Virus record (IMG/VR): IMGVR_UViG_3300044815_000137
Coordinates: 1-21,297 of that record
DNA from: a virus
DNA: 21,297 nucleotides
Strand: one strand, 5' to 3'
In this document: piece after piece, positions 14,657 through 20,779 of the stretch
Numbering within the stretch: position 1 is the first letter of the stretch
Layout: each line of letters starts with the position of its first letter
Translations under genes and position numbers: made by a program
The notes under the pieces: model-generated
What the model was told of the DNA's origin: nothing
What the model saw: only the letters and a program-made list of their open reading frames with translations
The model's database searches: none

Positions 14657-16419
14657 TATGACCTGTCCCAGAAACTCGTGGTGTCGTCGGCGATCTCGGT
14701 CACGGCCGGGTGGATCGCGTTGACCAGGGCGTCGACGCCGTCGATCTTCATCTTCGACATCGGCGACTCTTTGATCGGCAGCAGGGTGTTGTCGCGCCGG
14801 CGCGAGACGACGGTGTTGCTCGCCATCCAGGTCATGCAGGCGTTGCCATCGTGGGCCAGGTAGGCGGGCCCGGCCTTGACCCGGGCCTCGAGATCCTTGG
14901 CCGGGTCGGTGACGTTGGCGGCGTTCTTGTGCAGGATCCGAAAGAGCGGGTCGTCCGGATCACATTCCAGGTCGAGGTTGAGCTTGCTGGCCATGCCCTG
15001 GGCCGCCGCGAACTGGTCGAAAGTCCCGCGCTTCATCTGAGGGTAGCGGTTGTGCCAGGCCCGGATCTGGAGCTCGATCACGTTGTGATCGACCCAGTCG
15101 CCCTCGGTGAGGGTGATCACCTTGTCCTTGGCCCAGGCCCGATAGGGGGCGGCCCCCCTGCCCTCGGCCTGCTCGTCGTCCTGCAACACCGCCGACGGCA
15201 AGTAGAACAGCGGCTTGAAGATCAGCTGCTCAACGCCCTCTTTCAGCGGCGACGGCCGATATGCGGCCAGCACCAGGGCGGTGATGTCGTCCTTGTCGGC
15301 CAGGTCGCCGCCCAGAAACACGTCCAGGCCGTCGAAATCGTCCCACGTCACCCCGGTGGCGCACCGGTTCCACTGCGCCATGTTCAGCCAGGCGCTGGCC
15401 GCGCCGAGCCACAGGTTGAGGTTCTTGGTCTTGAAGTTGCCTTCCGACGCCGGCGACGATTTGGCGTCGGCCGCGTAGCCGCGCATCTTCGTCAGCTTGG
15501 GCGTGGCCGGCATCAGCGGGTTGGCCTTGGGCCAGACCTTCTCGTCGTAGGGGTCGTCGCCCTCGTCCAGGGTGAAGATGATGCCGAAGTAGTGGTCGGC
15601 CACCAGGATCCGGCGCAGGATCTTCTCGATGTACAGGCGCTGCTCGTAGCAGACGCCCGCCATGTTGAAGCCCGCCGTCGTGATGGCCAGCAGCAGCGGG
15701 TTCTCCCGCGCGCCGTCGGCCGACTGCATCACGTCGTAGAGCCCCCGGGTCTTGTGGGCGTGCAACTCGTCCAGGATGGCGCAGTGCGGGTTGTGGCCAT
15801 CGTTGGTCGAACCCTTGGCGTTGACCGTCTGGATGAAGCCGTTGTTGTCGGCGCAGGTGATCGACTTGGCCCAGACCATCAGGCCGAACGCCTCGCGCAG
15901 ATCCGGCGTCTTGCGCGCCATGCCCTGCATGGGTTCGAAGACCTTGAGCGCCTGGGCCCCGGTCGTCGCGCCGACGTAGATCTCTGGGCCTTCCTCCTGT
16001 TCGCAGGTCAGACAGTAGAGCCCGATCCCCGCGGCCAGGGTCGACTTGGCGCCCTTCCGCGCCATCTCGATATAGGCCGAGGTGAACCGGCGCAGGCCGT
16101 CCTCGGTCCGCCGCCAGCCGAACAGGCAGACCAGGATGAACACCTGGGGCGGGGCCAGGACGATGGTCTTGGGATCCCACCGGCCTTTGACGTGCGGCAA
16201 CTTCTCGATGAAGTCGCAGACGTCGTTGCCGTGCCACGGGTCGAAGTAGTAGCCCCAGGCCTTGTCCTTCTTGGCCCGCTTCAGGTCCTCGAGGTGGCGC
16301 TTGCAGGTAAGCCTGGTGAGCTCGCAGGCCACGATCCGCTTGGCGACGACGTCGCGGGCCCACGTCTCGGCGACCGCCACATAGTCACGGGCGTGGCCGG
16401 TGTCAGTTGCGGCGGCCAT
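14656..16419 (-). CDS. terL: Terminase large subunit (packaging ATPase and nuclease)
   Basis: A 587-aa protein. ATG 16419 is chosen because MAAATDTGHARDYVAVAETW resembles the usual family start; it overlaps the small terminase by 17 nt. The ATPase domain has a Walker A-like ARKGAKSTLAAG (about residues 120-131) and Walker B ILDELHAH (about 215-222). The C-terminal nuclease domain has acidic residues in LGGDLADKDD (about 369-378) and DGVDALVNA near the end. It pumps DNA into the prohead and cuts it. Length and motifs fit the Terminase_1 / HK97-like family. Confidence 0.95.
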   Translation of the reverse strand: MAAATDTGHARDYVAVAETWARDVVAKRIVACELTRLTCKRHLEDLKRAKKDKAWGYYFDPWHGNDVCDFIEKLPHVKGRWDPKTIVLAPPQVFILVCLFGWRRTEDGLRRFTSAYIEMARKGAKSTLAAGIGLYCLTCEQEEGPEIYVGATTGAQALKVFEPMQGMARKTPDLREAFGLMVWAKSITCADNNGFIQTVNAKGSTNDGHNPHCAILDELHAHKTRGLYDVMQSADGARENPLLLAITTAGFNMAGVCYEQRLYIEKILRRILVADHYFGIIFTLDEGDDPYDEKVWPKANPLMPATPKLTKMRGYAADAKSSPASEGNFKTKNLNLWLGAASAWLNMAQWNRCATGVTWDDFDGLDVFLGGDLADKDDITALVLAAYRPSPLKEGVEQLIFKPLFYLPSAVLQDDEQAEGRGAAPYRAWAKDKVITLTEGDWVDHNVIELQIRAWHNRYPQMKRGTFDQFAAAQGMASKLNLDLECDPDDPLFRILHKNAANVTDPAKDLEARVKAGPAYLAHDGNACMTWMASNTVVSRRRDNTLLPIKESPMSKMKIDGVDALVNAIHPAVTEIADDTTSFWDRS

Positions 16420-16867
16420 TCCGCGCGAAAGGATTGCTCTTCGCCGCCTCCACGCCCTTGCTGGTGACGCGGCTGCCGGGCCCGGCCAGGCCGAACAGCT
16501 CGCCGAGCATGCGAAACTGGGCGACGTAGGACGCCGGCGCCGGCGTCGGCGACGAGACAACGTTGCCCTCGCCGTCCTTCTCGGTAGCGTTTCGGGCCTT
16601 CCGCAGCAGCGCGGACATGCTGCACCACTCGGCGAAGGACTCGGCGTCGCACTGGCGGGCGCCGTTCGCGACGGCAGCGCCGACATATTCCGCCCAAACG
16701 TCCGCGATCTCGAGCGGCAGCTCCGGCGGGGTCAGCGACATGGCCGGCTCGATCGACGCCGCCGGCGCTCGGGCTTCCCGCGTGTCAACGCCATCGCGAC
16801 AGGGCTGGCGCGTGCCGCGCGCATCCTTCACCCCTACGGGGATCCGCTTTTTTCCGGGTGCTGGCAT
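16403..16867 (-). CDS. terS: Terminase small subunit (P27-like)
   Basis: A 154-aa protein. ATG 16867 is preferred because it gives the usual MPAPGKKRIPVGVKDARGT start; a TTG/ATG-type start near 16906 would add a Cys-containing leader of doubtful value. Residues about 40-120 have PPELPLEIADVWAEYVGAAV, AESFAEWCSMSALLRKA and SYVAQFRMLGELFGLAG, as in P27-type small terminases (P..L......W......L). It ends RVTSKGVEAAKSNPFARNG. It recognises the packaging site and loads the large subunit, whose start it overlaps. Confidence 0.85.
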   Translation of the reverse strand: MPAPGKKRIPVGVKDARGTRQPCRDGVDTREARAPAASIEPAMSLTPPELPLEIADVWAEYVGAAVANGARQCDAESFAEWCSMSALLRKARNATEKDGEGNVVSSPTPAPASYVAQFRMLGELFGLAGPGSRVTSKGVEAAKSNPFARNGRRN

Positions 16868-16994
16868 TTTCTCAGACCCCGCGATTTTTAATTCGCACGC
16901 ACACAAAAAAGACTGAGCAGCCGGTCTTCTCTGATGAGATTGGATGTTTTCGACCCCGGGGGGGGTACGGCGTCAAATGAGGCCTGCGGCAGTC
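16868..16994. other. 127-bp AT-richer gap upstream of terS; possible late promoter or cos region
   Basis: This gap holds the most AT-rich stretch among the late genes (GCGATTTTTAATTCGC and a run of six A at 16904-16909) and a C4G8 run at 16954-16965. On the minus strand TTGACG (near 16977) could be a -35 box, but no good -10 box follows at 17 nt. A weak AGAC/GTCT stem followed by six T lies near 16904-16925. cos sites are often found just upstream of terS, so this gap is the natural place to look. None of these signals is decisive. Confidence 0.35.
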
Positions 16995-17210
16995 TCAGCT
17001 GGTGCTCGATGGCGAGGCGGCCAGGGCCATTTCGAGCTCGACCTCGACCGCGCAGCCCGCAATGAAGACGGCCATGTGCATGGTCGCACAGGCCAGCCAC
17101 AACCGGGCCCGAAAGACCTTCATGCCGGTGAACCGCACCCTAAGCGCGACGCTGCGCAGCGTCGCGGCGGCCGGGTAGTCGATGGTGGCGGTGTCGGTAG
17201 TGGCGGGCAT
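16995..17210 (-). CDS. Small conserved-style phage protein with one hydrophobic segment
   Basis: A 71-aa protein starting at ATG 17210, 2 nt after the HNH gene stop. It begins MPATTDTATIDYPAAATLRS, followed by VALRVRFTGMKVFRARLWLA, a moderately hydrophobic stretch, and an acidic GCAVEVELEMA. Similar small proteins (L.V.ITG......R...) occur next to HNH/terminase genes in alphaproteobacterial prophages. The function is unknown. Its place between HNH and terS suggests it belongs to the packaging operon. Confidence 0.6.
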   Translation of the reverse strand: MPATTDTATIDYPAAATLRSVALRVRFTGMKVFRARLWLACATMHMAVFIAGCAVEVELEMALAASPSSTS

Positions 17211-17212
17211 GA

Positions 17213-17599
17213 TCAGTCCCTTGGTCTAACAGGCAGGCCGAGCCTGACGGCAAGGCGGTCGAGCGCGTCGAGGCCGGCGTGCTCGACGCGTTGCTTGAAG
17301 CTGTTGTGGCAGGGGGCACAGCTGCTCACCCACCAGGTGGGATCCCAGAACAGCGCCATGTCGCCTCGGTGCGGATAGAAGTGGTCGACGAGGGTGGCCA
17401 CCGTGATCCTGGGCGACCTCGACGTGGCGCAGTATCGGCAAAGCGGCGAGGACCTGAGGTGTCTCTTCGACTCGCGGGCCCAGCGGGCGTCGTAGCCTCG
17501 GGACGATGCGGATCCTCGCCGTTGGTCGGTCAGCCTGGCGATCGCCGTGCTGACCTTCAGCTGCTGCTTACGGCGTGCGTTCGGAGGCTTGCTCGGCAT
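17213..17599 (-). CDS. HNH endonuclease
   Basis: A 128-aa basic protein. ATG 17599 is preferred over TTG 17605 because GGAGG lies 8 nt upstream of the ATG. It carries SRGYDARWARESKRHLRSSP, the usual start of phage HNH proteins. The zinc-binding Cys pairs are CRYC (54-57) and CAPC (94-97), and the HNH core runs from VDHFYPHRGD (about 71-80) through WDPTWW to CHNSFKQ. Phage HNH enzymes of this type lie next to terS and assist cos cleavage in HK97-like packaging. It overlaps the methylase gene end by 32 nt. Confidence 0.88.
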   Translation of the reverse strand: MPSKPPNARRKQQLKVSTAIARLTDQRRGSASSRGYDARWARESKRHLRSSPLCRYCATSRSPRITVATLVDHFYPHRGDMALFWDPTWWVSSCAPCHNSFKQRVEHAGLDALDRLAVRLGLPVRPRD

Positions 17600-18413
17600 G
17601 GGCAAGGCCTCCGGTGATAATCAGCTCACCGGCCTTGGTGGGTGTTCCCCCGACCGAGTAGGTGACGTCGAGGTCGACGTGGTCAAAGGCCGAGAAGATC
17701 TCGCGCACCTCGGGCCGATCGTTGAGCGACAGGATGAAGCGCCCCTGCAGGTGGGTCAGCACCTCGGCCATTTCGACGAACTCAGCCCGGGCGAACATCC
17801 CAGGGCCATAGTCGTCCTCGCAGCCGTAGTACGGCGGGTCGAGGTAGAAGAGGGTCTCGGGCGTGTCGTACCGCTCAATGAAGGACCGCCACTGCAGGCG
17901 CTCGATCGTCACCCCCGACATGCGCTCGTGCAGCTGCTCGAGCTCGCCCTGCAGGCGGGTGACGTCGATGCGGCCAGGCCTATGACGGCTGACCCCGAAG
18001 TTGCGACCATCGACCTTCCCGCCGAAGGCCGTGCGCTGCAGGTAGAGGAAGCGGGCCGCCCTCTGCAGGTCGGTCAGCGTGTCGGGGTCGACGGCGATCA
18101 GACGCTCGAACTCGGCCCGGGCGGTTATCTGAAACCGAAGCATGTCCAGGAAGGCCACGAAGTGGACCTGCAGCACCCGGTAGAAGTTGGAGACGTCACG
18201 GCTCCAGTCGTTGACCACCTCGGCCTGGGGCCTGACTGGCCGGCGCAAGAAGACGCCGCCCATCCCGACGAAGGGTTCAGCGTAGGTCTTGTGCGGCACG
18301 GCGCCGATCATCGTGATCAGGCGACGCGCCAGGTTGCGCTTGCCGCCGATGTAGGGCGCGGCCGGCCTGGCCTGTTGAACGGCCTGAAGGCCGGAGATTT
18401 CGTGGTGAGGCAT
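17568..18413 (-). CDS. DNA adenine N6-methyltransferase (D12 / Dam class)
   Basis: A 281-aa protein from ATG 18413. It has the N-terminal PYIGGKRNLARRLI (about 20-33), S-adenosylmethionine-binding motif I YAEPFVGMGGVF (44-55), and catalytic motif IV YLDPPYYG (190-197). This order is that of D12-class (alpha group, Dam-like) enzymes, and the length is usual. It transfers a methyl group to adenine N6 in a short site; the recognition sequence cannot be read from the protein, though GATC is common for this class. It probably protects phage DNA from restriction or masks it from host factors. The gene before it encodes a Com-like regulator that overlaps its start, and the start region can fold over the ribosome binding site. 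Confidence 0.92.
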   Translation of the reverse strand: MPHHEISGLQAVQQARPAAPYIGGKRNLARRLITMIGAVPHKTYAEPFVGMGGVFLRRPVRPQAEVVNDWSRDVSNFYRVLQVHFVAFLDMLRFQITARAEFERLIAVDPDTLTDLQRAARFLYLQRTAFGGKVDGRNFGVSRHRPGRIDVTRLQGELEQLHERMSGVTIERLQWRSFIERYDTPETLFYLDPPYYGCEDDYGPGMFARAEFVEMAEVLTHLQGRFILSLNDRPEVREIFSAFDHVDLDVTYSVGGTPTKAGELIITGGLAHAEQASERTP

Positions 18414-18576
18414 CAGGCCCCTTCCCTTCTGCCGACGATGCGGCGTTGGGGCTCAGAGGCCTCGGATGGTTGTCGGCGCCGCATCGGCGGCACCTGATTT
18501 CGATCTTGCCGGCCAGCGCCTGGCGATCGGCACGGAAAAGAAGCGCGTCGCACGACACGCAACGGATGGACTCCAT
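18277..18576 (-). CDS. com: Com-like zinc-finger translational regulator
   Basis: A 99-aa frame from ATG 18576; TTG 18588 is an alternative start. The first 40 residues match the Com family of Mu-like phages: MESIRCVSCDALLF, then KIEIRCRRCGADNHPRPLSP, with Cys 6, 9, 29 and 32 forming a zinc knuckle. In Mu, Com binds mom mRNA and opens a stem that hides the ribosome binding site. Here the neighbour is a Dam-type methylase rather than mom. The usual Com is about 60 aa. This frame continues 137 nt into the methylase gene, and the Arg/Gly-rich tail after about residue 60 looks like a read-through shadow rather than a domain. Confidence 0.82.
   Translation of the reverse strand: MESIRCVSCDALLFRADRQALAGKIEIRCRRCGADNHPRPLSPNAASSAEGKGPDASPRNLRPSGRSTGQAGRALHRRQAQPGASPDHDDRRRAAQDLR
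18407..18463 (-). promoter_or_regulatory. Predicted RNA stem hiding the methylase ribosome binding site
   Basis: On the minus strand AGGCCTCT (18462-18455) can pair with AGGGGCCT (18422-18415): eight pairs including one G-U. This covers the purine run just before the methylase ATG (18413). An alternative fold pairs GAGGC/GCCTC (18463-18459 with 18411-18407) and GCCCC/GGGGC (18452-18448 with 18421-18417), leaving the A and T of the ATG in an internal loop. A small GCCG/CGGC stem sits in the main loop. The structure lies within the Com-like reading frame. Confidence 0.4.
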
Positions 18577-18597
18577 GTATCGACTCAACGTGGAAGA

Positions 18598-18696
18598 GTT
18601 CCCGCCGGTCGGACCGGTGGCGGGAACTGACGGGGCTGCTAGCGCCCCGGACGTGCGGGCTCCACTCCCGCGGTTCAGGGCGTTGGAGCGCCCTGA
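18598..18696. ncRNA. Four adjacent hairpins between the divergent com-like and FlbD-like genes
   Basis: Plus-strand hairpins: (1) 18598-18627, arms GTTCCCGCC/GGCGGGAAC with an inner GGT/ACC; (2) 18631-18649, CGGGGC/GCCCCG, loop TGCTAGC; (3) 18655-18671, GCGGG/CCCGC, loop CTCCACT; (4) 18675-18696, TCAGGGCG/CGCCCTGA, loop TTGGAG. Linkers are only 3-5 nt. CTCCA of loop 3 is complementary to TGGAG of loop 4, and CTCC could also pair with the GGAGG of the downstream plus-strand gene. It could be a structured 5' leader, a small RNA, or (minus strand) the com leader. The strand is not decided by the sequence. Confidence 0.45.
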
Positions 18697-18725
18697 CCCC
18701 CGCTGTTTTGCAACGGAGGAATGTG

Positions 18726-18917
18726 ATGGTCAAACTTGTGCAGCTAATCCGCCCCCACGACGGGCAGGCGTTCTATGTGAACGCCGATCTCGTCGCGGAG
18801 GTAAAAGAAGCAGCGTCGGAAGGCGGGCAAGAAGCGTCGATCGTAAAATTCGCGCCTGAGTACTGGGTCGTGGTGCAAGGTTCCGTGGACTTTGTTGTCG
18901 GCAAGCTAAACGCCTAG
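18726..18917 (+). CDS. FlbD-like small protein (only plus-strand gene)
   Basis: A 63-aa protein. ATG 18726 is chosen because GGAGGA (18715-18720) ends 5 nt upstream; an ATG at 18721 is followed at once by TGA. The pattern MVKLVQL...GQAFYVNADLVAEVK, then VKF...YWVVVQGSVDFVVGKL, resembles the short FlbD family (PF06289-type: M.KL.RL.G..F.LN.DLI..IE...V....G....V..S..E.V..I). This family is named from flagellar operons and is distinct from the Caulobacter transcription factor FlbD. About 20 of 63 codons end in A or T by my count, more than in neighbouring genes. Opposite orientation and composition suggest a moron-type insertion. The function in a phage is unknown. Confidence 0.65.
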   Translation: MVKLVQLIRPHDGQAFYVNADLVAEVKEAASEGGQEASIVKFAPEYWVVVQGSVDFVVGKLNA

Positions 18918-19564
18918 GCGGTCGCCGCGTCGAGTGACACGGCTTCCCACTTGGCCTGAGGATCGGCTCGCTTGTGGAAGCGGATATAGCTCTTGGTGCC
19001 GTCAGGCTGCTCGGCCTCGACGATCGCGTCCATCGCGCGGAGCCAACGAGGATCCTCGACCTTGTACTTGCGCAGGCGTAGCAGGTTGCCGCGATTGATC
19101 TGGCCGGCCCGATCGACGCTGAAGGCGTCCATGACGATGCCCTGCAGCACGGGGTCGCTGTCGGCGACCTTTTCAGTCAGGTACTCGTCGATCAGGGCCT
19201 TGGCCTGCTGCAGCTCGGGTCCGTAGATCACCCGGTCCTGGACCTGCACCAGGACACGCTGCAGGCCATCGATGGTGGTCAGGGTCAGATTTCCCTTCGG
19301 CCCGCCGAGCGGCGCGGCAAAGCGCTCGGCCAGCAGGTCGTTGAAGGCCTGGACCGTATCGAAGCCATAGGCGACGAAGTCGGCAATGGATTTGGACAAA
19401 TCCTCGACCTTGGCATGAAGGTCACGCACCAGCTGGTCGCGAAGTAGATCCTTGTCTTTGATCGCCTCGATCCGCAGCAGCGCGCCGCGATGGTCGCGCA
19501 TGTAGACTTGGCCGCCCGGGCCGATCTCTTGGCCGGCGGCCAGCTTCAGTTCAACGTCGGACAT
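18914..19564 (-). CDS. DUF3164-like protein (Mu-like phage family)
   Basis: A 216-aa protein from ATG 19564, overlapping the preceding gene by 14 nt. The core AERFAAPLGGPKGNLTLTTI followed by DGLQRVLVQVQDRVIYGPEL, QQAKALIDEYLTEK, DAFSVDRAGQINRGNLLRLR and DPRWLRAMDAI matches my memory of DUF3164 proteins. These are found in the early region of Mu-like transposable phages. The function is unknown, and it contains no catalytic motif I can name. It ends in a shared CTAG with the convergent plus-strand gene, so the two coding regions overlap by 4 nt at their stops. Confidence 0.82.
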   Translation of the reverse strand: MSDVELKLAAGQEIGPGGQVYMRDHRGALLRIEAIKDKDLLRDQLVRDLHAKVEDLSKSIADFVAYGFDTVQAFNDLLAERFAAPLGGPKGNLTLTTIDGLQRVLVQVQDRVIYGPELQQAKALIDEYLTEKVADSDPVLQGIVMDAFSVDRAGQINRGNLLRLRKYKVEDPRWLRAMDAIVEAEQPDGTKSYIRFHKRADPQAKWEAVSLDAATA

Positions 19565-19754
19565 CGGGGGCCTTCCAGGTGGTCAGGTCCTTGCGGGGCC
19601 CGTCACCGCGCAGCCGGCGCGCCATATGGCGCAGCCGGACGGCGACGTCGTTTTTGATCTCGTGAAACCGCTCGGGCTTGCCGAACAGCATCGCCAGCTT
19701 GTTGACCTCGTTGGCCAGTTGGTCGGCCTCGAGGGCCTCGTCCTGGACACTCAT
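19551..19754 (-). CDS. Small helical phage protein
   Basis: A 67-aa protein starting at ATG 19754 in an ATGA overlap with the gene before it; the frame is open further upstream but would run through other genes. MSVQDEALEADQLANEVNKL is followed by AMLFGKPERFHEIKNDVAVR and LRHMARRLRGDG. It is charged and mostly helical. I recognise no family. Tight coupling on both sides makes it part of the early operon with the recombinase and the DUF3164-like gene. Confidence 0.6.
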   Translation of the reverse strand: MSVQDEALEADQLANEVNKLAMLFGKPERFHEIKNDVAVRLRHMARRLRGDGPRKDLTTWKAPDVRR

Positions 19755-19873
19755 GGCTCGTTGCTCGCAGCGACGCGGGGGAAGACCCGGCTGAAACAGC
19801 GCCGGCAGATGCGCACCGCGGTGAACCACAGCGCCCAGCGCAGTAGCTCCCGCTTCTCGTCCTGGTCGCTCAT
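19751..19873 (-). CDS. Very small protein in the recombinase operon
   Basis: A 40-aa protein, MSDQDEKRELLRWALWFTAV followed by RICRRCFSRVFPRVAASNEP. It starts at ATG 19873 with an ATGA overlap with the recombinase stop and ends in an ATGA overlap with the next start. These two couplings are the main evidence that it is real. It is amphipathic, with a short hydrophobic WALWFTAV and a CRRC pair. The function is unknown. Confidence 0.5.
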   Translation of the reverse strand: MSDQDEKRELLRWALWFTAVRICRRCFSRVFPRVAASNEP

Positions 19874-20724
19874 TGGCCGGCCTTGATGAACGACGCCGAG
19901 CCTTCGCCGGCCTTCATGTGCAGGTACCTGGTCGTCGTGCCCAGCGAGGCGTGGCCCATGCTGGCCTGCAGGACGTGCGGCGGACAGCCGTTGTCCAGAG
20001 CGTGGCTGGCGTGGGAGTGACGCAGCCAGTGCGGCGAGGCCGCACCGTTCACGCCGGCGCGCCGCGCCGCGCGCTTCACGGCGCGATGGACGGCGGCGCG
20101 GTCGAGCAGCTCGCCGTTGCGGGCGGGCACGACCGGCGACTCGGGGCGCGGCACCGACGTCAGGGCCGCCAGCTCGCGCCACAGGTCGGCGGGCACCACC
20201 ACGCTCCGAAGCTTGCCGCCCTTCCCGAGGATCCGCGCCTCGCCGCCCTTGCGTTCGGCGCCGGCCATGTCGCGCCAGCGCAGCCCGCACGCTTCGGACG
20301 CGCGCAGCCCGCAAACGTACAGGAGCCGGAGCAGCGCGCGCAGGCGGGCGTCGACCTCGGCCCCGATCATGCGGGCCACCTCGGCGCGGGTCAGGATCCG
20401 CTCGGCCGACGTTGAGCTGGCCTTCTCGACTTTGAGCGCCACGCCCGGGTTGAGCGCGATGTAGCCCATCTTCAAAGCGAAGCTCAGGAGCGACTTCACC
20501 GAGGCCGCCCGGCGCGCCCGCGTGGCGCGCGACAGGTCGACGCCGGCGGCGTCCCAATCCTGCAGGTCGCCGAGCGCCCAGTGGGCGATCGGCTTGCCGC
20601 AAAACGCAGCGAAACGCTGCACATCGGCGGCGTAGGCCAGCGCCGTGTTCGGCTGGCGGCCGTGCAGCCACATGCGAACGAGCATTTCGTCCTGACTAAG
20701 CGCTTGAGCGGGAACAGTATTCAT
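19870..20724 (-). CDS. int: Tyrosine recombinase / phage integrase
   Basis: A 284-aa protein. ATG 20724 is chosen because GAGGAGG lies 4 nt upstream; a longer frame to 20799 has no good RBS. The N-terminal SAM-like core-binding domain (residues about 10-95) contains NTALAYAADVQRFAAFCGKP. The catalytic domain has Arg in YVCGLRASEACGLRW (R141), Lys in GKGGKLRSV, His-x-x-Arg in PHWLRHSHAS (H232, R235), His in MGHASLGTTTRYLH (H258) and the nucleophile Tyr267. All expected residues are present. Length fits compact XerC/D-like integrases. It likely catalyses prophage integration and excision, or genome dimer resolution. It heads a coupled operon rather than standing alone. Confidence 0.93.
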   Translation of the reverse strand: MNTVPAQALSQDEMLVRMWLHGRQPNTALAYAADVQRFAAFCGKPIAHWALGDLQDWDAAGVDLSRATRARRAASVKSLLSFALKMGYIALNPGVALKVEKASSTSAERILTRAEVARMIGAEVDARLRALLRLLYVCGLRASEACGLRWRDMAGAERKGGEARILGKGGKLRSVVVPADLWRELAALTSVPRPESPVVPARNGELLDRAAVHRAVKRAARRAGVNGAASPHWLRHSHASHALDNGCPPHVLQASMGHASLGTTTRYLHMKAGEGSASFIKAGQ

Positions 20725-20748
20725 CCCGCCTCCTCGCGCCGTAGACCC

Positions 20749-20770
20749 GCACATAACTGCAATTATGTGC
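20749..20770. promoter_or_regulatory. Imperfect 22-bp palindrome upstream of the recombinase gene
   Basis: The sequence reads GCACATAACTG then CAATTATGTGC, with ten of eleven positions symmetric. It lies 25 bp upstream of the recombinase ATG. On the minus strand it contains CATAAT, a possible -10 box, but no good -35 box is seen. It could be an operator for a phage repressor acting on the recombinase operon, or a core-type recombinase site. Confidence 0.5.
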
Positions 20771-20779
20771 GCCGCTGAG

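Noticed and set aside
15230-16363. Minus-strand 377-codon frame overlapping terminase in another frame
   Set aside because: It is Arg/Pro/Gln-rich out-of-frame translation of the terminase gene, without a plausible start context.
14710-16467. Plus-strand open frame of 585 codons antisense to the large terminase
   Set aside because: It is a shadow of a GC-rich gene. The opposite strand carries clear terminase motifs, and the antisense product is a His/Val/Arg-rich low-information sequence without RBS or domain.
1-16906. Idea that the module is a gene transfer agent (GTA) rather than a phage
   Set aside because: The tail order is GTA-like. An integrase, Com-like regulator, methylase, HNH packaging nuclease and DUF3164-like gene next to the terminase point to an active or former phage.
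16904-16925. Intrinsic terminator upstream of terS on the minus strand
   Set aside because: The stem is only AGAC/GTCT with a mismatch beyond it. The T-run alone is not enough for a confident terminator.
18277-18400. C-terminal extension of the Com-like protein into the methylase gene as a new domain
   Set aside because: Its Arg/Gly/Gln-rich composition is what out-of-frame reading of the methylase gene gives, and Com proteins are normally about 60 aa.
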